From positions 1 to 45,143 of the forward strand of contig CAZWZL010000024.1 in the NCBI GenBank assembly GCA_964638515.1: a stretch of 45,143 nucleotides of DNA, read 5' to 3'. A model generated the notes under the pieces. That model saw nothing but the letters and a program-made list of their open reading frames with translations. It was not told where the DNA came from and made no database searches. Numbering within the stretch: position 1 is the first letter of the stretch; each line of letters opens with the position of its first letter. The translations under genes and the position numbers were made by a program. The stretch comes from CAYPGJ01 sp964638515 (GTDB lineage: Bacteria > Planctomycetota > Phycisphaerae > Phycisphaerales > UBA1924). Positions 25,796 through 35,500 of the stretch are shown one piece after another.

Positions 25796-27412
25796 ATGCC
25801 CGCACCCCTTCTCGCCTCGATTCCCCATGCCCTTGCACAGCAGGCCGGCTCCCCGATTCTCGCCTGGATCCTGGGCGGGCTGATCGGACTTACCGTCGGC
25901 GCCCTGCTGGGCGTCTTCAGTGTTCGGCTGCTGATCGGCAAGACCCTCTCCGGGGCCAAGGCGGAAGCGGAGCGCGTCGTCAGCCAGGCCAGGTCCGAGG
26001 GCGAAGCGGAGGCCGCGCGCGCCCGCGTCGAAGCCGAGAAGGGCACGCTCGCTCAACGCGCGGCGTTCGAGCAGGAGGCCGACCGTAAGCGCGCCTCCAT
26101 CCGCGAGGATGAGCAGCGCCTCAAGAAGCGGGAGGACCTGCTCGATCGAAAGCTCGAGAGCCTCGCAACCAAGGAGGAATCGCTCGAGAAGGGGCTCGAA
26201 GGCATCAAGGCCAAGGAGGTTCGGCTCGCCGAGAAGGAAGGCAAGCTCGACGACGCCATCCGGCGCCAGCAGGACGAGCTGCTCCGCATCGCCGACATGA
26301 CCCGCGACGAAGCCAAGGCGGAACTCCTCATCAAGATCGAGGAGGACGCCCGTCACGAGGCGGCCAAGCTCTCACGCAAGATCACGGAAGACGCGCTCTC
26401 CGAAGCCAAGGAGAAGTCGCGCGAGATCACCCTGCAGGCCATCCAGCGCTACGCCGCGGAGCACACCTCCGAGAGCACGGTGCGTTCCGTGGAGATCCCG
26501 TCGGACGACATGAAGGGCCGCATCATCGGGCGCGAAGGCCGCAACATCCGCGCGATCGAGAAGGCCACGGGCGTGGACATCCTCGTCGACGACACGCCGG
26601 GCGTGATCTCCGTCTCGTGCTTCGACAAGGTGCGCCAGGCGATCGCCGTGGAATCCCTCCAGAAGCTCATCGCCGACGGGCGCGTGCACCCCACGCGTAT
26701 CGAGGAGGTGGTCGAGCAGGTCAAGCGCGAGATGCAGGAGCGCATCGACAAGATCGGACGCGACGCCGTCATGGAGGCCAACGTCCGCTCCATCCATGCC
26801 AAGGTTCGTGAGGCCATGGGCCGGCTGCACTTCCGGTCCTCCTACGGGCAGAACGTGCTCACCCACTCCCTTGAAGTGGCCTATCTCTCACAGATCATCG
26901 CGGATCAGCTCGGGCTCGACGGCGCCCTCGCCCGACGCTGCGGCTTCCTTCACGACATCGGCAAGGCCATGGACCACGAGATGGAGGGCGGACACCCCAA
27001 GATCGGCATGGACTTCGCCCGCCAGTACGGCGAGAAGGAGCCCGTGCTCAACGCCATCGGCGGCCACCACGCCGACATCCCGGCCACCTCGTTCTACACG
27101 CCCATCGTCATGGCCGCGGACGCCATCTCCGGCGCTCGCCCCGGCGCGCGGCGCGAGTCCCTCGAGCGCTACATCCAGCGACTCGAAGCGCTACAGGACA
27201 TCGCGCTCGAGCAGAAGGGCGTCACGGAGGCCTACGCCATCCAGGCCGGGCGCGAGGTCCGCGTGATGGTCGACGCGGCCAAGATCACCGACGACGAGGC
27301 CTGGCTGGTGGCCAAACGCATCGCGGACAAGGTCTCCGAAGAGATGACGTTCCCGGGCGAAATCAAGGTGACGGTGCTGCGCGAGACGCGGGCGATCGAG
27401 GTGGCGCGCTGA
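25796..27412 (+). CDS. rny: Ribonuclease Y
   Basis: A 538-residue membrane-anchored endoribonuclease that starts mRNA decay. The N-terminus holds one transmembrane helix (about residues 20-42, ILAWILGGLIGLTVGALLG). A long charged coiled coil (about 50-215, rich in KAEAERV and EKGTLAQR-type heptads) follows. The KH domain contains SDDMKGRIIGREGRNIRAIE. The HD domain has CGFLHDIGKAMDHEMEGGHP with the catalytic His-Asp, and further on IGGHHADIPATS and VMAADAISGARPGAR. Length and order match the family (about 520 aa in Bacillus). The gene stands alone between the ABC permease and a convergent pair of small membrane-protein genes, whose nearer stop is 3 bp away. Confidence 0.97.
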   Translation: MPAPLLASIPHALAQQAGSPILAWILGGLIGLTVGALLGVFSVRLLIGKTLSGAKAEAERVVSQARSEGEAEAARARVEAEKGTLAQRAAFEQEADRKRASIREDEQRLKKREDLLDRKLESLATKEESLEKGLEGIKAKEVRLAEKEGKLDDAIRRQQDELLRIADMTRDEAKAELLIKIEEDARHEAAKLSRKITEDALSEAKEKSREITLQAIQRYAAEHTSESTVRSVEIPSDDMKGRIIGREGRNIRAIEKATGVDILVDDTPGVISVSCFDKVRQAIAVESLQKLIADGRVHPTRIEEVVEQVKREMQERIDKIGRDAVMEANVRSIHAKVREAMGRLHFRSSYGQNVLTHSLEVAYLSQIIADQLGLDGALARRCGFLHDIGKAMDHEMEGGHPKIGMDFARQYGEKEPVLNAIGGHHADIPATSFYTPIVMAADAISGARPGARRESLERYIQRLEALQDIALEQKGVTEAYAIQAGREVRVMVDAAKITDDEAWLVAKRIADKVSEEMTFPGEIKVTVLRETRAIEVAR

Positions 27413-27415
27413 GCC

Positions 27416-27670
27416 TCACCCGCAGCAGCGATTTTTCTTTTCCTTGCTCCGTCCCGCGTTGAGGATCCGCTCCGCGTCCTCCGGCGTCATGCTTCCCTCG
27501 GCGACATAGGCCGCGACTTCGCGCCGTGCCTCCTCGCGCGCCTTGCCCACGATCGACCCGCGGATCGAATTCGCGAACACGCTCCCGATCGGGATCGAGC
27601 ATCCGAAGATGATCGCCCCAACCGGGATGATCATGCCGCGATCGGTGAGTGCCGTGATCATGTCTTCCAT
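27416..27670 (-). CDS. Small membrane protein, paralogue of the adjacent gene
   Basis: An 84-residue protein of unknown function. The start is ATG 27670, with GGAGG 6 nt upstream; a longer reading would need a TTG. One membrane span covers about residues 12-33 (MIIPVGAIIFGCSIPIGSVF). A cytoplasmic tail of about 45 residues follows with the motif KAREEARREVAAYVAEGSMT, then PEDAERILNAG. The tail resembles short SHOCT-like helical hairpins in which a Gly-Xaa-(I/L/M)-(S/T)-Xaa-E-E/D turn joins two helices. The protein ends in a Lys-rich KEKKNRCCG with two Cys, a possible metal or lipid site. The upstream neighbour on the same strand has the same design, so the pair probably arose by duplication and is co-transcribed. 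Confidence 0.82.
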   Translation of the reverse strand: MEDMITALTDRGMIIPVGAIIFGCSIPIGSVFANSIRGSIVGKAREEARREVAAYVAEGSMTPEDAERILNAGRSKEKKNRCCG

Positions 27671-27708
27671 GTCCAACCTCCGTTCGAGCCCCGTGTCGGG
27701 GCATAGCG

Positions 27709-27933
27709 TCAGGCCTGCCCGCCCGGGCGAGCGCGCATCAGCCGCTCTCCCTCTTCCGGCGACATCGACCCCTCGGCGATATAGGCCGCGATCTCGCGAC
27801 GGCTCTCCTCGCGCGCCTTCACGGTCGTGACGTGCTTGATCGTCCCGGCAATGATCCCGATCACCGCAACGCTCATACCCATCGCGATCACCAGCACCAC
27901 TTCCATCTCATCCAGCGCCAGCATGGGGATCAT
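27709..27933 (-). CDS. Small membrane protein, paralogue of the adjacent gene
   Basis: A 74-residue protein of unknown function. The start at 27933 has AGGAG 7 nt upstream. One span occupies about residues 10-32 (EVVLVIAMGMSVAVIGIIAG). The tail reads KAREESRREIAAYIAEGSMS, then PEEGERLMRA. It differs from the partner's tail mainly by conservative changes (A/S, V/I, T/S, D/E). It ends RPGGQA without the Cys pair. The 38-bp gap to the partner contains only that gene's ribosome binding site, so both are likely read from one promoter near 28013. The single span plus helical hairpin recalls stress-sensing small membrane proteins such as the Psp type, but I see no specific homology. Confidence 0.82.
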   Translation of the reverse strand: MIPMLALDEMEVVLVIAMGMSVAVIGIIAGTIKHVTTVKAREESRREIAAYIAEGSMSPEEGERLMRARPGGQA

Positions 27934-28012
27934 CGCGTTGCTCCTGCTTCGTCAGAGGACGGACCGTTCTCGCACGCCCGTTCTTCCGCCGCCACACACT
28001 CTGATTTCAGGC

Positions 28013-28018
28013 ATTCTA
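28013..28018 (-). promoter_or_regulatory. -10-like element of the small membrane-protein pair
   Basis: On the minus strand this reads TAGAAT, giving a predicted leader of about 70 nt before the ATG at 27933. It is divergent from a -10-like element for the antiporter gene 26 bp away. Confidence 0.4.
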
Positions 28019-28043
28019 CCCGGCGCCTCACGCCCTGATCTCG

Positions 28044-28049
28044 TATTCT
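28044..28049 (+). promoter_or_regulatory. -10-like element of the antiporter gene
   Basis: TATTCT lies about 64 bp before the ATG at 28113. No -35 box and only a weak GAGA-type ribosome binding site are seen. Confidence 0.35.
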
Positions 28050-28112
28050 CTGGCCTGTTCCGGTGCGCACGCGCCGGCCGTTCCGATCCCCTCAGCCCCA
28101 GAGACGCTGCCA

Positions 28113-29723
28113 ATGGCCCACGCGGGCGGTTTTCACGGTCCCAAGTGCTGGATGCTCTCCGCCCTCGCGGGAGTGGTGCTCGGCATTGTCGTGGCCTTCC
28201 TCGTGCCCACCCAATGGGCACAGAAGCCCGCGGACGGCGCCGCCGCCGACAAGCCCGCCGTCATCGAGATCCTCCCCGACGGCACGCGCCAACCCCTGCA
28301 CGCGCCCCCGGTCGCGCCCGACGAGCTCGCCGCCGAGCCGGCCGACGAGCACGAGCCGTCCAAGAAGCCGGTCATCCCCCTGTTCCTGCTCGCGCCCTTT
28401 GCGCTGCTGCTCCTCTCGATCGCGCTCATGCCGTTCATCAGCGCGCGATTCTGGCACGCGCATTACCCCGACTTCGCGTTCTTCCTCGCTGCCTTCGTCG
28501 CCACGTTCATGCTCTGGAACTACGGCGACTACGGGCGATACAAGATGTCGCACGTTGCCATCGAGTATTACCAGTTCATGGCCCTCGTCGTGGGGCTCTA
28601 CATCGTCTCCGGCGCCATCGTCATCGACGTCGGCGTCAAGGGCCGGCCGCTGGTCAACACGCTCCTGCTCGCCGTCGGCGCCGTCATCGCCAACATCGTC
28701 GGCACCACCGGCGCTTCCATGCTCCTCATCCGCCCCTTCATGCGGATCAATCACGGCCGAATCAAGCCCATCCACATCGTCTTCTTCATCTTCATCGTCT
28801 CCAACTGCGGCGGCAGCCTGACCCCCATCGGCGATCCACCCCTCTACCTCGGCTTCATGAAGGGCGTCCCCTTCTTCTGGACCCTCACCCACCTCTGGAA
28901 GGAATGGGCCTTCGTCTGCGGCCTCCTCCTCGTCGCGTTCTACATCGCCGACAAGCGCATCCCACCCGCGCCCTTCCCCACCGACCCGTCCACCCCGCCG
29001 CCCGACGCCACCGACAAACGCGCGCCGCGCATCTCCATCACCGGGACCAACGGCATGGTCGGGCTCGCCATCGTCGTCGGCGCCGTGTTCCTCGATCCAC
29101 TCCTCACGCGCTACGCCGGGTATCAAGGCGTGCCCGTCGGGCCCGCCCTCCAGATCCTCACCGCGCTCGCCGTCTTCATCCTCACCGACCGCGCGCTCTA
29201 CGAACGAAACCGGTTCACTTTCGAGCCCGCCAAGGAAGTCGGCTTCCTCTTCGTCGGCATCTTCTGCACCATGGCGCCTGCCCTCTCCTACCTCGCGGCC
29301 CACGGCGCCAAGCTCGGGCTCGAGTCACCAACCCAGTTCTACTTCTTCACCGGCTTCCTCAGCGCGGCCCTCGACAACGCGCCCACCTACCTCACCTTCC
29401 TGCAACTCGCCTTCTCCACCATCGGCCTCGACCTCGATCCACAGACCGTCCTGCTGTTCATCGAACGCACCTACGTCATCAACCCCGGCACGCCGCAGGA
29501 GGTCCTCGTTCACGGCCCGCTCGTGCTCGCCGCCATCTCCCTGGGCGCCGTGTTCTTCGGCGCGGGCTCCTACATCGGCAACGGGCCGAACTTCATGGTC
29601 AAGTCCATCGCCGAAGCGTCCGGAGTCCGCATGCCCTCATTCCTGGGGTTTCTGAGGTACTCCGCCTTCATCCTCCTCCCCGTCCTGTTCGCCGCGTGGC
29701 TGGTTTTCCTCCGGGCGCACTGA
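28113..29723 (+). CDS. Sodium:proton antiporter, NhaD/ArsB permease superfamily
   Basis: A 536-residue inner-membrane transporter with about 12 helices. The signature is SNCGGSLTPIGDPPLYLGF near residues 230-248, the re-entrant Asn/Gly/Asp-Pro motif of the NhaD/ArsB/citrate-type (ion transporter) superfamily. A matching second half carries AALDNAPTYLTFLQL and GAVFFGAGSYIGNGPNFMV. The first cytoplasmic or periplasmic loop (about residues 33-95) is long and Pro/Ala/Glu-rich. Family members exchange Na+ or Li+ for protons or transport anions; Na+/H+ exchange is the likelier role but is not proven. It lies directly before the tRNA-Ser gene and the cation-chloride cotransporter gene, so two ion transporters sit close together on one strand. 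Confidence 0.88.
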   Translation: MAHAGGFHGPKCWMLSALAGVVLGIVVAFLVPTQWAQKPADGAAADKPAVIEILPDGTRQPLHAPPVAPDELAAEPADEHEPSKKPVIPLFLLAPFALLLLSIALMPFISARFWHAHYPDFAFFLAAFVATFMLWNYGDYGRYKMSHVAIEYYQFMALVVGLYIVSGAIVIDVGVKGRPLVNTLLLAVGAVIANIVGTTGASMLLIRPFMRINHGRIKPIHIVFFIFIVSNCGGSLTPIGDPPLYLGFMKGVPFFWTLTHLWKEWAFVCGLLLVAFYIADKRIPPAPFPTDPSTPPPDATDKRAPRISITGTNGMVGLAIVVGAVFLDPLLTRYAGYQGVPVGPALQILTALAVFILTDRALYERNRFTFEPAKEVGFLFVGIFCTMAPALSYLAAHGAKLGLESPTQFYFFTGFLSAALDNAPTYLTFLQLAFSTIGLDLDPQTVLLFIERTYVINPGTPQEVLVHGPLVLAAISLGAVFFGAGSYIGNGPNFMVKSIAEASGVRMPSFLGFLRYSAFILLPVLFAAWLVFLRAH

Positions 29724-29748
29724 ACACCCCTCCCGAAGCCGCTACACT
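29721..29748 (+). promoter_or_regulatory. Promoter of the tRNA-Ser gene
   Basis: TGAACA (29721-29726) and TACACT (29743-29748) are separated by 16 nt and lie 14 nt before the mature 5' end, giving a short precursor leader. It overlaps the stop codon of the antiporter gene. Confidence 0.5.
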
Positions 29749-29762
29749 CCCCGCCCGGCATC

Positions 29763-29849
29763 GGAGAGGTGCCAGAGTGGTTGAATGGGCCGGTCTCGAA
29801 AACCGGTAGTGAGCTTGCTCACTCGAGGGTTCGAATCCCTCCCTCTCCG
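29763..29849 (+). tRNA. tRNA-Ser (anticodon CGA)
   Basis: An 87-nt class II tRNA. The acceptor stem is GGAGAGG/CCTCTCC with discriminator G. The anticodon stem CCGGT/ACCGG encloses loop CTCGAAA, giving anticodon CGA, which reads UCG. The long variable arm contains GTGAGC/GCTCAC. The T arm has GGTTCGAATCC. The 3' CCA is not encoded. It lies between the antiporter and the cotransporter genes. Confidence 0.96.
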
Positions 29850-29930
29850 CTTTCCTTCGTATTCCGCGCCGGCGCGGGCCAATCGGGAATCCGGTCCGGT
29901 CCCGGCCGCGTGAGAAGGACGCGTCCCCCG

Positions 29931-32486
29931 ATGCCAGTCCCCGCTCCAATCACCCCCGGAACGCCCGCCGCCGGGAAGCTCGGCGCGTTCGCCGGGGTCT
30001 TCACGCCCTCCGTCCTCACGATCCTCGGGCTCATCCTCTTTCTCCGCCTCGGCTACGTCGTGGGCAACGCGGGGCTCCTCGAATCGATCGCCATCCTCGC
30101 CATCGCCACCGCCATTTCCCTCATCACCTCTCTCTCCCTCTCGGCCATCGCGACCAACATCACCGTCAAGAAGGGCGGCGACTACTACCTCATCTCCCGA
30201 ACGCTCGGCCCGGCCTTCGGCGGCGCCATCGGCGCCGTGCTCTTTCTTGCACAGGCCATTTCCGTCGCGTTCTACTGCGTCGGTTTCGGCGAAGCCGCCG
30301 CGGCCATCATCGGGCTCGATCACGCCCGCGCCCCGCAGGTTCTCGCCGCCGCCGCCGTCGCCGTGCTGTTCCTCTTCGCGTGGGCCGGCGCCGACTGGGC
30401 TTCCAAACTCCAAATGCTCATCATGGGCATCCTCATCGCCGCCCTCGCCTCCCTCACGCTCGGCGCCATCGGCGCCTTCTCCCCCGACAACCTCGCGGCC
30501 GCCACCTCGCCCTTCGAGAAATCGCCCGGCTTCTGGGTGCTCTTTGCCGTCTTCTTCCCGGCCGTCACCGGCTTCACGCAGGGCGTCAGCATGTCGGGCG
30601 ACCTCAAGAGCCCCGGTCGCGCCATACCCGTCGGCATTCTTTCCGCCGTCGGAGTCTCAACGTTCGTCTATCTCGGTCTCATCGTCCTGCTCGCGGGCGC
30701 CGTTTCACCCGAGGCGCTCGCCACGGATCTCGGCGCCTCCCGTCGCCTCTCCTCCGTCGGCTGGCTCTTCGACGCCGGCGTCATCGCCGCCACCATCTCC
30801 TCCGGCATGGCCTCGTTCCTTGGCGCCCCGCGCATCCTCCAGTCCCTCGCGCAAGACCGCATCGTGCTCGCGCTGACGCCCTTCGCCAAGGGCGTCGGCC
30901 CCTCCGAGAATCCGCGCCGCGCCACCGTGCTCACCTTCGCGCTCGCGATCGCCGTCGTGGCCCTGGGCAACCTGAATCTCATCGCCGGGCTCGTCTCCAT
31001 GTTCTTCCTCGTCTCCTACGGCCTGCTCAACTACGCGACCTACTACGAAGCCCGAAGCAAGAGCCCCTCGTTCCGACCACGCTTCCGATTCTTCAACGCG
31101 CACCTCTCCCTTCTCGGCGCCATCGGCTGCGCCGGCGTCATGGTCGCCATCGATTTCGCCTCAGGACTCGTCGCGCTCGTCATTCTCTTCGGGCTGTTCG
31201 AGTTTCTCCGGCGCACCGTCGGCCCCGTCGGCTGGGCCGATTCTTCCCGCTCCTATCACCTCCACGAGGTCCGCAATCACCTCCTCGAAATCGCCGCCGA
31301 CCCCGAACACGCCCGCGATTGGCGGCCTCATATCCTGGCGTTCTCGGCCTCTTCCGTGCGACGCGAGTCTCTCCTGCGGCTCGCCTCCTGGATCTCCGCC
31401 GGCGCCGGATTCACCACCGCCGTGAAGTTCATCCAGGGCGAGGGCCCGCGCGTGCGACGCGAACGAGCCGAAGCCGAGGCCGAACTGGCCAAGGAGCTCA
31501 AGGTCGGCGACTACGGCGCCTTTCCCCTCGTGATCGCCGGCCCCGAAATCCTGGCCGCCGCCCGCGTCATGCTGCAGTCCTACGGCGTCGGCCCGCTCCG
31601 CGCCAACACCATCCTTCTCAACTGGCTTGAGCAGGCGGAGTGGAATCGTGACGAGGAGGCTGAGCGCCGCTACGGCTCCGCGCTCCGCGCCGCGCTCCGG
31701 CTCGGCAAGCACGTGCTCGTGCTCGAAGCCGAAGCGGAAGAGTGGGAACGCATGGTCGCCACGCCCCGCAAGGATCGCCGCATCGACATCTGGTGGTTCA
31801 ACGACGACTCCTCGCGCCTGCTGCTCCTCATCGGCTATCTCATGACGCGGAGCGAGCAGTGGGAGGACGCATCGCTCCGCGTCCTCGCCGCCACGAAACC
31901 CGACGAGTCCGAGGACGACGCCCGCGAGCGACTCGAGTCGTTCCTGGACGAGGCGCGCATCGACGCCGAGGCGCTATCCGTCCACACCGAGAGCGCCGAA
32001 GCCATCGTCCAGCACTCCGCCGACGCCACGCTCGTGCTCTGCCCCTTCCGAATCCGACACGACCTCCCCTGCGATCCCTTCGCCGGGCTCGTCGAAGACC
32101 TCGTCTCACGGCTGCCCGTCACCATCCTCGGCATCGCCGCCGACGAGATCGATCTCTCGCCCGAGCCCGACGAGGGCATCGCCGCCGAGGAGCGCGAAGC
32201 CGTTGAGAAGGCCCGCAAAGCCGAGTCCGTCGCGCGCCGTGCCGAAGAAGAGGCCGAAGAGGCCGCCATGCAGGCCGACCGAGAGATCACCGAACGCTTT
32301 CAGGAATTCATGGCCCAGCGCACCAGCGCCAACCAGGACGCCGGTTTCCGAGAGCAGGTCGAGCGGCTCCGTGAGGAAGCCTCCCGCTCCGCGCGACGCG
32401 CCGCCAAGGCCCGCGCCAAGGCCGACATCGCGCGCAAGGAAGCCGGCGTCGCCGATGAGCCCGCGCCCGCCGACTCCCAGACGTGA
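29931..32486 (+). CDS. Cation-chloride cotransporter (SLC12/APC superfamily) with a coiled-coil tail
   Basis: An 851-residue transporter. The N-terminal membrane part opens with FTPSVLTILGLILFLRLGYV, the helix-1 motif shared by Na-K-Cl and K-Cl cotransporters, followed by VKKGGDYYLISRTLGPAFGG and about ten further helices. The soluble C-terminal domain is also of the SLC12 type: YGVGPLRANTILLNWLEQ and RIDIWWFNDDSSRLLLLIGY correspond to the NT-L/W and 'IDVWW' segments of eukaryotic cotransporters. A highly charged helical tail of about 120 residues (EAVEKARKAESVARRAEEEA onward) is predicted to be a coiled coil, an unusual addition. The start at 29931 was chosen because the longer frame runs into the tRNA gene. 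Transported ions (K+, Na+, Cl-) are inferred from the family. Confidence 0.88.
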   Translation: MPVPAPITPGTPAAGKLGAFAGVFTPSVLTILGLILFLRLGYVVGNAGLLESIAILAIATAISLITSLSLSAIATNITVKKGGDYYLISRTLGPAFGGAIGAVLFLAQAISVAFYCVGFGEAAAAIIGLDHARAPQVLAAAAVAVLFLFAWAGADWASKLQMLIMGILIAALASLTLGAIGAFSPDNLAAATSPFEKSPGFWVLFAVFFPAVTGFTQGVSMSGDLKSPGRAIPVGILSAVGVSTFVYLGLIVLLAGAVSPEALATDLGASRRLSSVGWLFDAGVIAATISSGMASFLGAPRILQSLAQDRIVLALTPFAKGVGPSENPRRATVLTFALAIAVVALGNLNLIAGLVSMFFLVSYGLLNYATYYEARSKSPSFRPRFRFFNAHLSLLGAIGCAGVMVAIDFASGLVALVILFGLFEFLRRTVGPVGWADSSRSYHLHEVRNHLLEIAADPEHARDWRPHILAFSASSVRRESLLRLASWISAGAGFTTAVKFIQGEGPRVRRERAEAEAELAKELKVGDYGAFPLVIAGPEILAAARVMLQSYGVGPLRANTILLNWLEQAEWNRDEEAERRYGSALRAALRLGKHVLVLEAEAEEWERMVATPRKDRRIDIWWFNDDSSRLLLLIGYLMTRSEQWEDASLRVLAATKPDESEDDARERLESFLDEARIDAEALSVHTESAEAIVQHSADATLVLCPFRIRHDLPCDPFAGLVEDLVSRLPVTILGIAADEIDLSPEPDEGIAAEEREAVEKARKAESVARRAEEEAEEAAMQADREITERFQEFMAQRTSANQDAGFREQVERLREEASRSARRAAKARAKADIARKEAGVADEPAPADSQT

Positions 32487-32507
32487 TACGCCCTGTCCCG
32501 CGCGGCG

Positions 32508-35500
32508 TCAGTTCGCCCGCCGCCGCCGCCCCATCACGCCCGCGCCCAGCGCGAGCAGCGCCGCGGCGCCCGGCGCGGGGATGTTCGTCGGCGCCGTTTG
32601 TCCGAACGCGCCAAGCACGAAGTTCAGGTCGAAGAAGTCCACGACGCCGTTCTCGTCCGCGTCGCCGGCGAGATTCGAGCCGCTCAGCCCGAAATCCCCC
32701 AGCACGTTGTTGAGGTCGATGAAGTCCACAAACCCGTCGCGGTTCGTGTCCGCCACGTGCCGAACGCCCACGCTGTACGCGCTCGCGCCCAGCGACTTCC
32801 ACCATCGCATGAGCGGATCGGTCAGCGTCGGCGTCAGCACCGCCGTGAACTGGCCCGAGAACGTCGTGTACTCGAGAATCGTGAACACGTCGCCCCACAC
32901 CGGCTCCACGCTCCCGCTCAGCAGCACCTCGAGCGTGCCGTTCAGGCTGGCGTTGCCCGTCACCACCACACGCGCGCCGCTCCCGTCCGCGGGCGCCCCG
33001 CCGACCTCAACCCGCAGCGCGCCGGACGCGGCCTGCGAGTAGCCGCCCTCCACCGTGAGCAGCCCGCCCTCGTTCACCCGCACCACGCCCGAGGACTGGA
33101 ACGCGTTGGGTGTGCGGAACTCGCCGCTCTCCACCCTGAACGTGCCCGAGTTCTGAATGATGGCGCTGGTCGTCACAAGAGATGTTCCCGTGCCGGTCTT
33201 TACGAACGTCCCCGCGTTGAAGAACTGCTCGCCCGACGGCTGGAAGCTGAACGCCCGTCCGTCCGCCAGCGTCAGCGAACCGTTGTTCGACGACAGCGCG
33301 TTGATCGACGAAAACGTCGAGCCCGCCCCGTGCAGCTCGATCGCGGCGTTGTTCGCGAGGTAGCTCCCGCCCGCGATCGCCAGCGTCGCCCCATCACGCA
33401 CCTTCCACGTGCCCGCCGTGAGCGTTGAGCCGGCCGTCTGTTGCACGCCGCTCAGCAGCGACATCGTGCCGCCCGTGACGTCCAGCGTCCCCGTGTTGGA
33501 GAACGAGATTCCCGGGTTCACCACAAAAGTCGACGGGCCCGACTTCACCATCGTGCCCTCGTTCGTGATCGAGTTTGATCCCGCCACCGAGCCCGCCGTA
33601 TTCGCCGAGATATCGAGCGATCCGCCGTTCAGCACCTTGAGCGCCGCGTTCTGGAAGAACAGCGCGCCCGACGACCATGTCCCAGTCCCACCGATCTCCA
33701 GCGTCCGCGCGAGCGTCTTGGTGTCGGCGTTCAGCGTCGTCGTGCCCATGGCCGTGAGCGCCCCCCCGCCCCCGATCGTCCCGCTCGTCCACAGGAACGG
33801 CCCGGACACGTCGAACGACCCCGCCCCGTTCAGCGTCGCGAAGTTGTCCACCGTCAACGCGCCCCACTCCTGGTTCGCGTTCACCGTCAGCGATCCCGTC
33901 CGCACGAGCACGCTCGACGCGTCGAACGAGGACGAGATCGTCGCCGTCCCGAACGTGAGCCGCACCGGCCCTTCCGCCGAGAACAGCCCCTGCACGTCGT
34001 GATTGCCGCCCGAGAAGGTCACGCCGCCCGCCCCCTGTATCGTCGATGTCACGCCGTGCGAGTACGACGCGCCGAACGCCAGCGTCGCGCCGGACGCCAC
34101 GTTGATCGTCCCCGTGTTGACGCCGCCCCCGAAGAGCGTCATCGCGCCCTCCTGCACGTTCACCGTCCCCGAATTGTCGAACGTGATCCCGGGGTTCACC
34201 ACCAGCTCGTTGGCCGTCAGCTTGTTCAGCGTGCCGAGATTGTCGATCTTGTTCGTCCCCGCGATCGGCCCCGCCGTGCTCGCCGAGATGTCGAACACTC
34301 CGCTCGCCAGGTTTCGCAGCGTCGCGTTCTGGAAGAACAGCGTCCCGCTGGTCCACGACCCCGCCCCGCCGTTCTCCAGCACGCGAGCGAGCGTCTTCGT
34401 GCCGCCCGTCATGGTCACCCCGCCCATCGCCGTCAGCTTGCCCGCGCCGCTCACCTGGCCGTCCGACCAGGTCGTGGCCCCGTTCACCGTGACGTTCCCG
34501 CTCCCGCCGAACGACGGGAAATTCGTCAGGCTCAGCGAGCCCCACGTCTGGTCCGCGTTCACGATCATCGTCGAGTTGTTCACTGTCACGCCCGACGAGT
34601 CGAAGCTCGAGCCGATCGTGACGTTCGACAGGAACAGATCCACAAGCCCAGTCGCCGTGAACCCGTCCGAGATCGAATGGCTGCTGAAGTGGAAACTCAC
34701 GTTCCCCGCGCCCGAGATCGTCGACCCCACCCCGTGCGTGAAGTTCGTCCCGAAGAACAGCGACGAGCTCGCGCTCACGTTGATCGCGCCCGTATTGCTC
34801 CCGCCCCCGAACACCTGCAGGCTCCCGCCCTGGAGATTCAGCGTCCCCGAGTTGTGGATCGCCACCCCGTTGTTCAGGAACAAGTTGCTCGTCCCCGTCT
34901 TGTTGAACGTCCCCGCGTTGTTGATCGCGTTGCTGCTCCCGCCCACCGGCCCGAGGTTCGCTCCCCCCGCCGTGAACGTCGCCCCGGCCATGTTCTCGAA
35001 GTTCGCGTTGTCGAAGAACCACGTGCCGCCCGTCCACTCAGCGTTCGCCGAGTGATTCTCGATCGTCTTCCGCATGAACTTCGTGCCCGTCCCCGACATC
35101 GAGAATGAACCACCGCTGCCCACGATGAACCGCCCCGCTCCGGTCATCTCGCCGCCCGTCCACGACGTCGTCGCGTTGGCCGTGAAGTGACCCGATCCGC
35201 CCAGCACCCCGTCCGCCAGCGTGAACGTGTTCGAGATCGACGACGCCTCCGACACGCTCAGGCTCGCCCCGCCCGTCACCGTCAGCCGCTCCGCCGACAT
35301 CAGGCTCCGCACCGCGTGCGCGCCCTGGCTCACCGTCACCAGGATGTTCACGGCCGGACGATCGATCGTCACGTCGTCAACAACCCCCGGCAGCCCCGGC
35401 AGCCAGTTGCCGCCGACGTGCCACTCGCCGCTCACATCCACGCCCCATGTCACGACCGCGGCATGACCCGCCGACGCCGCAAGCAGCGCCGCCATGCCGG

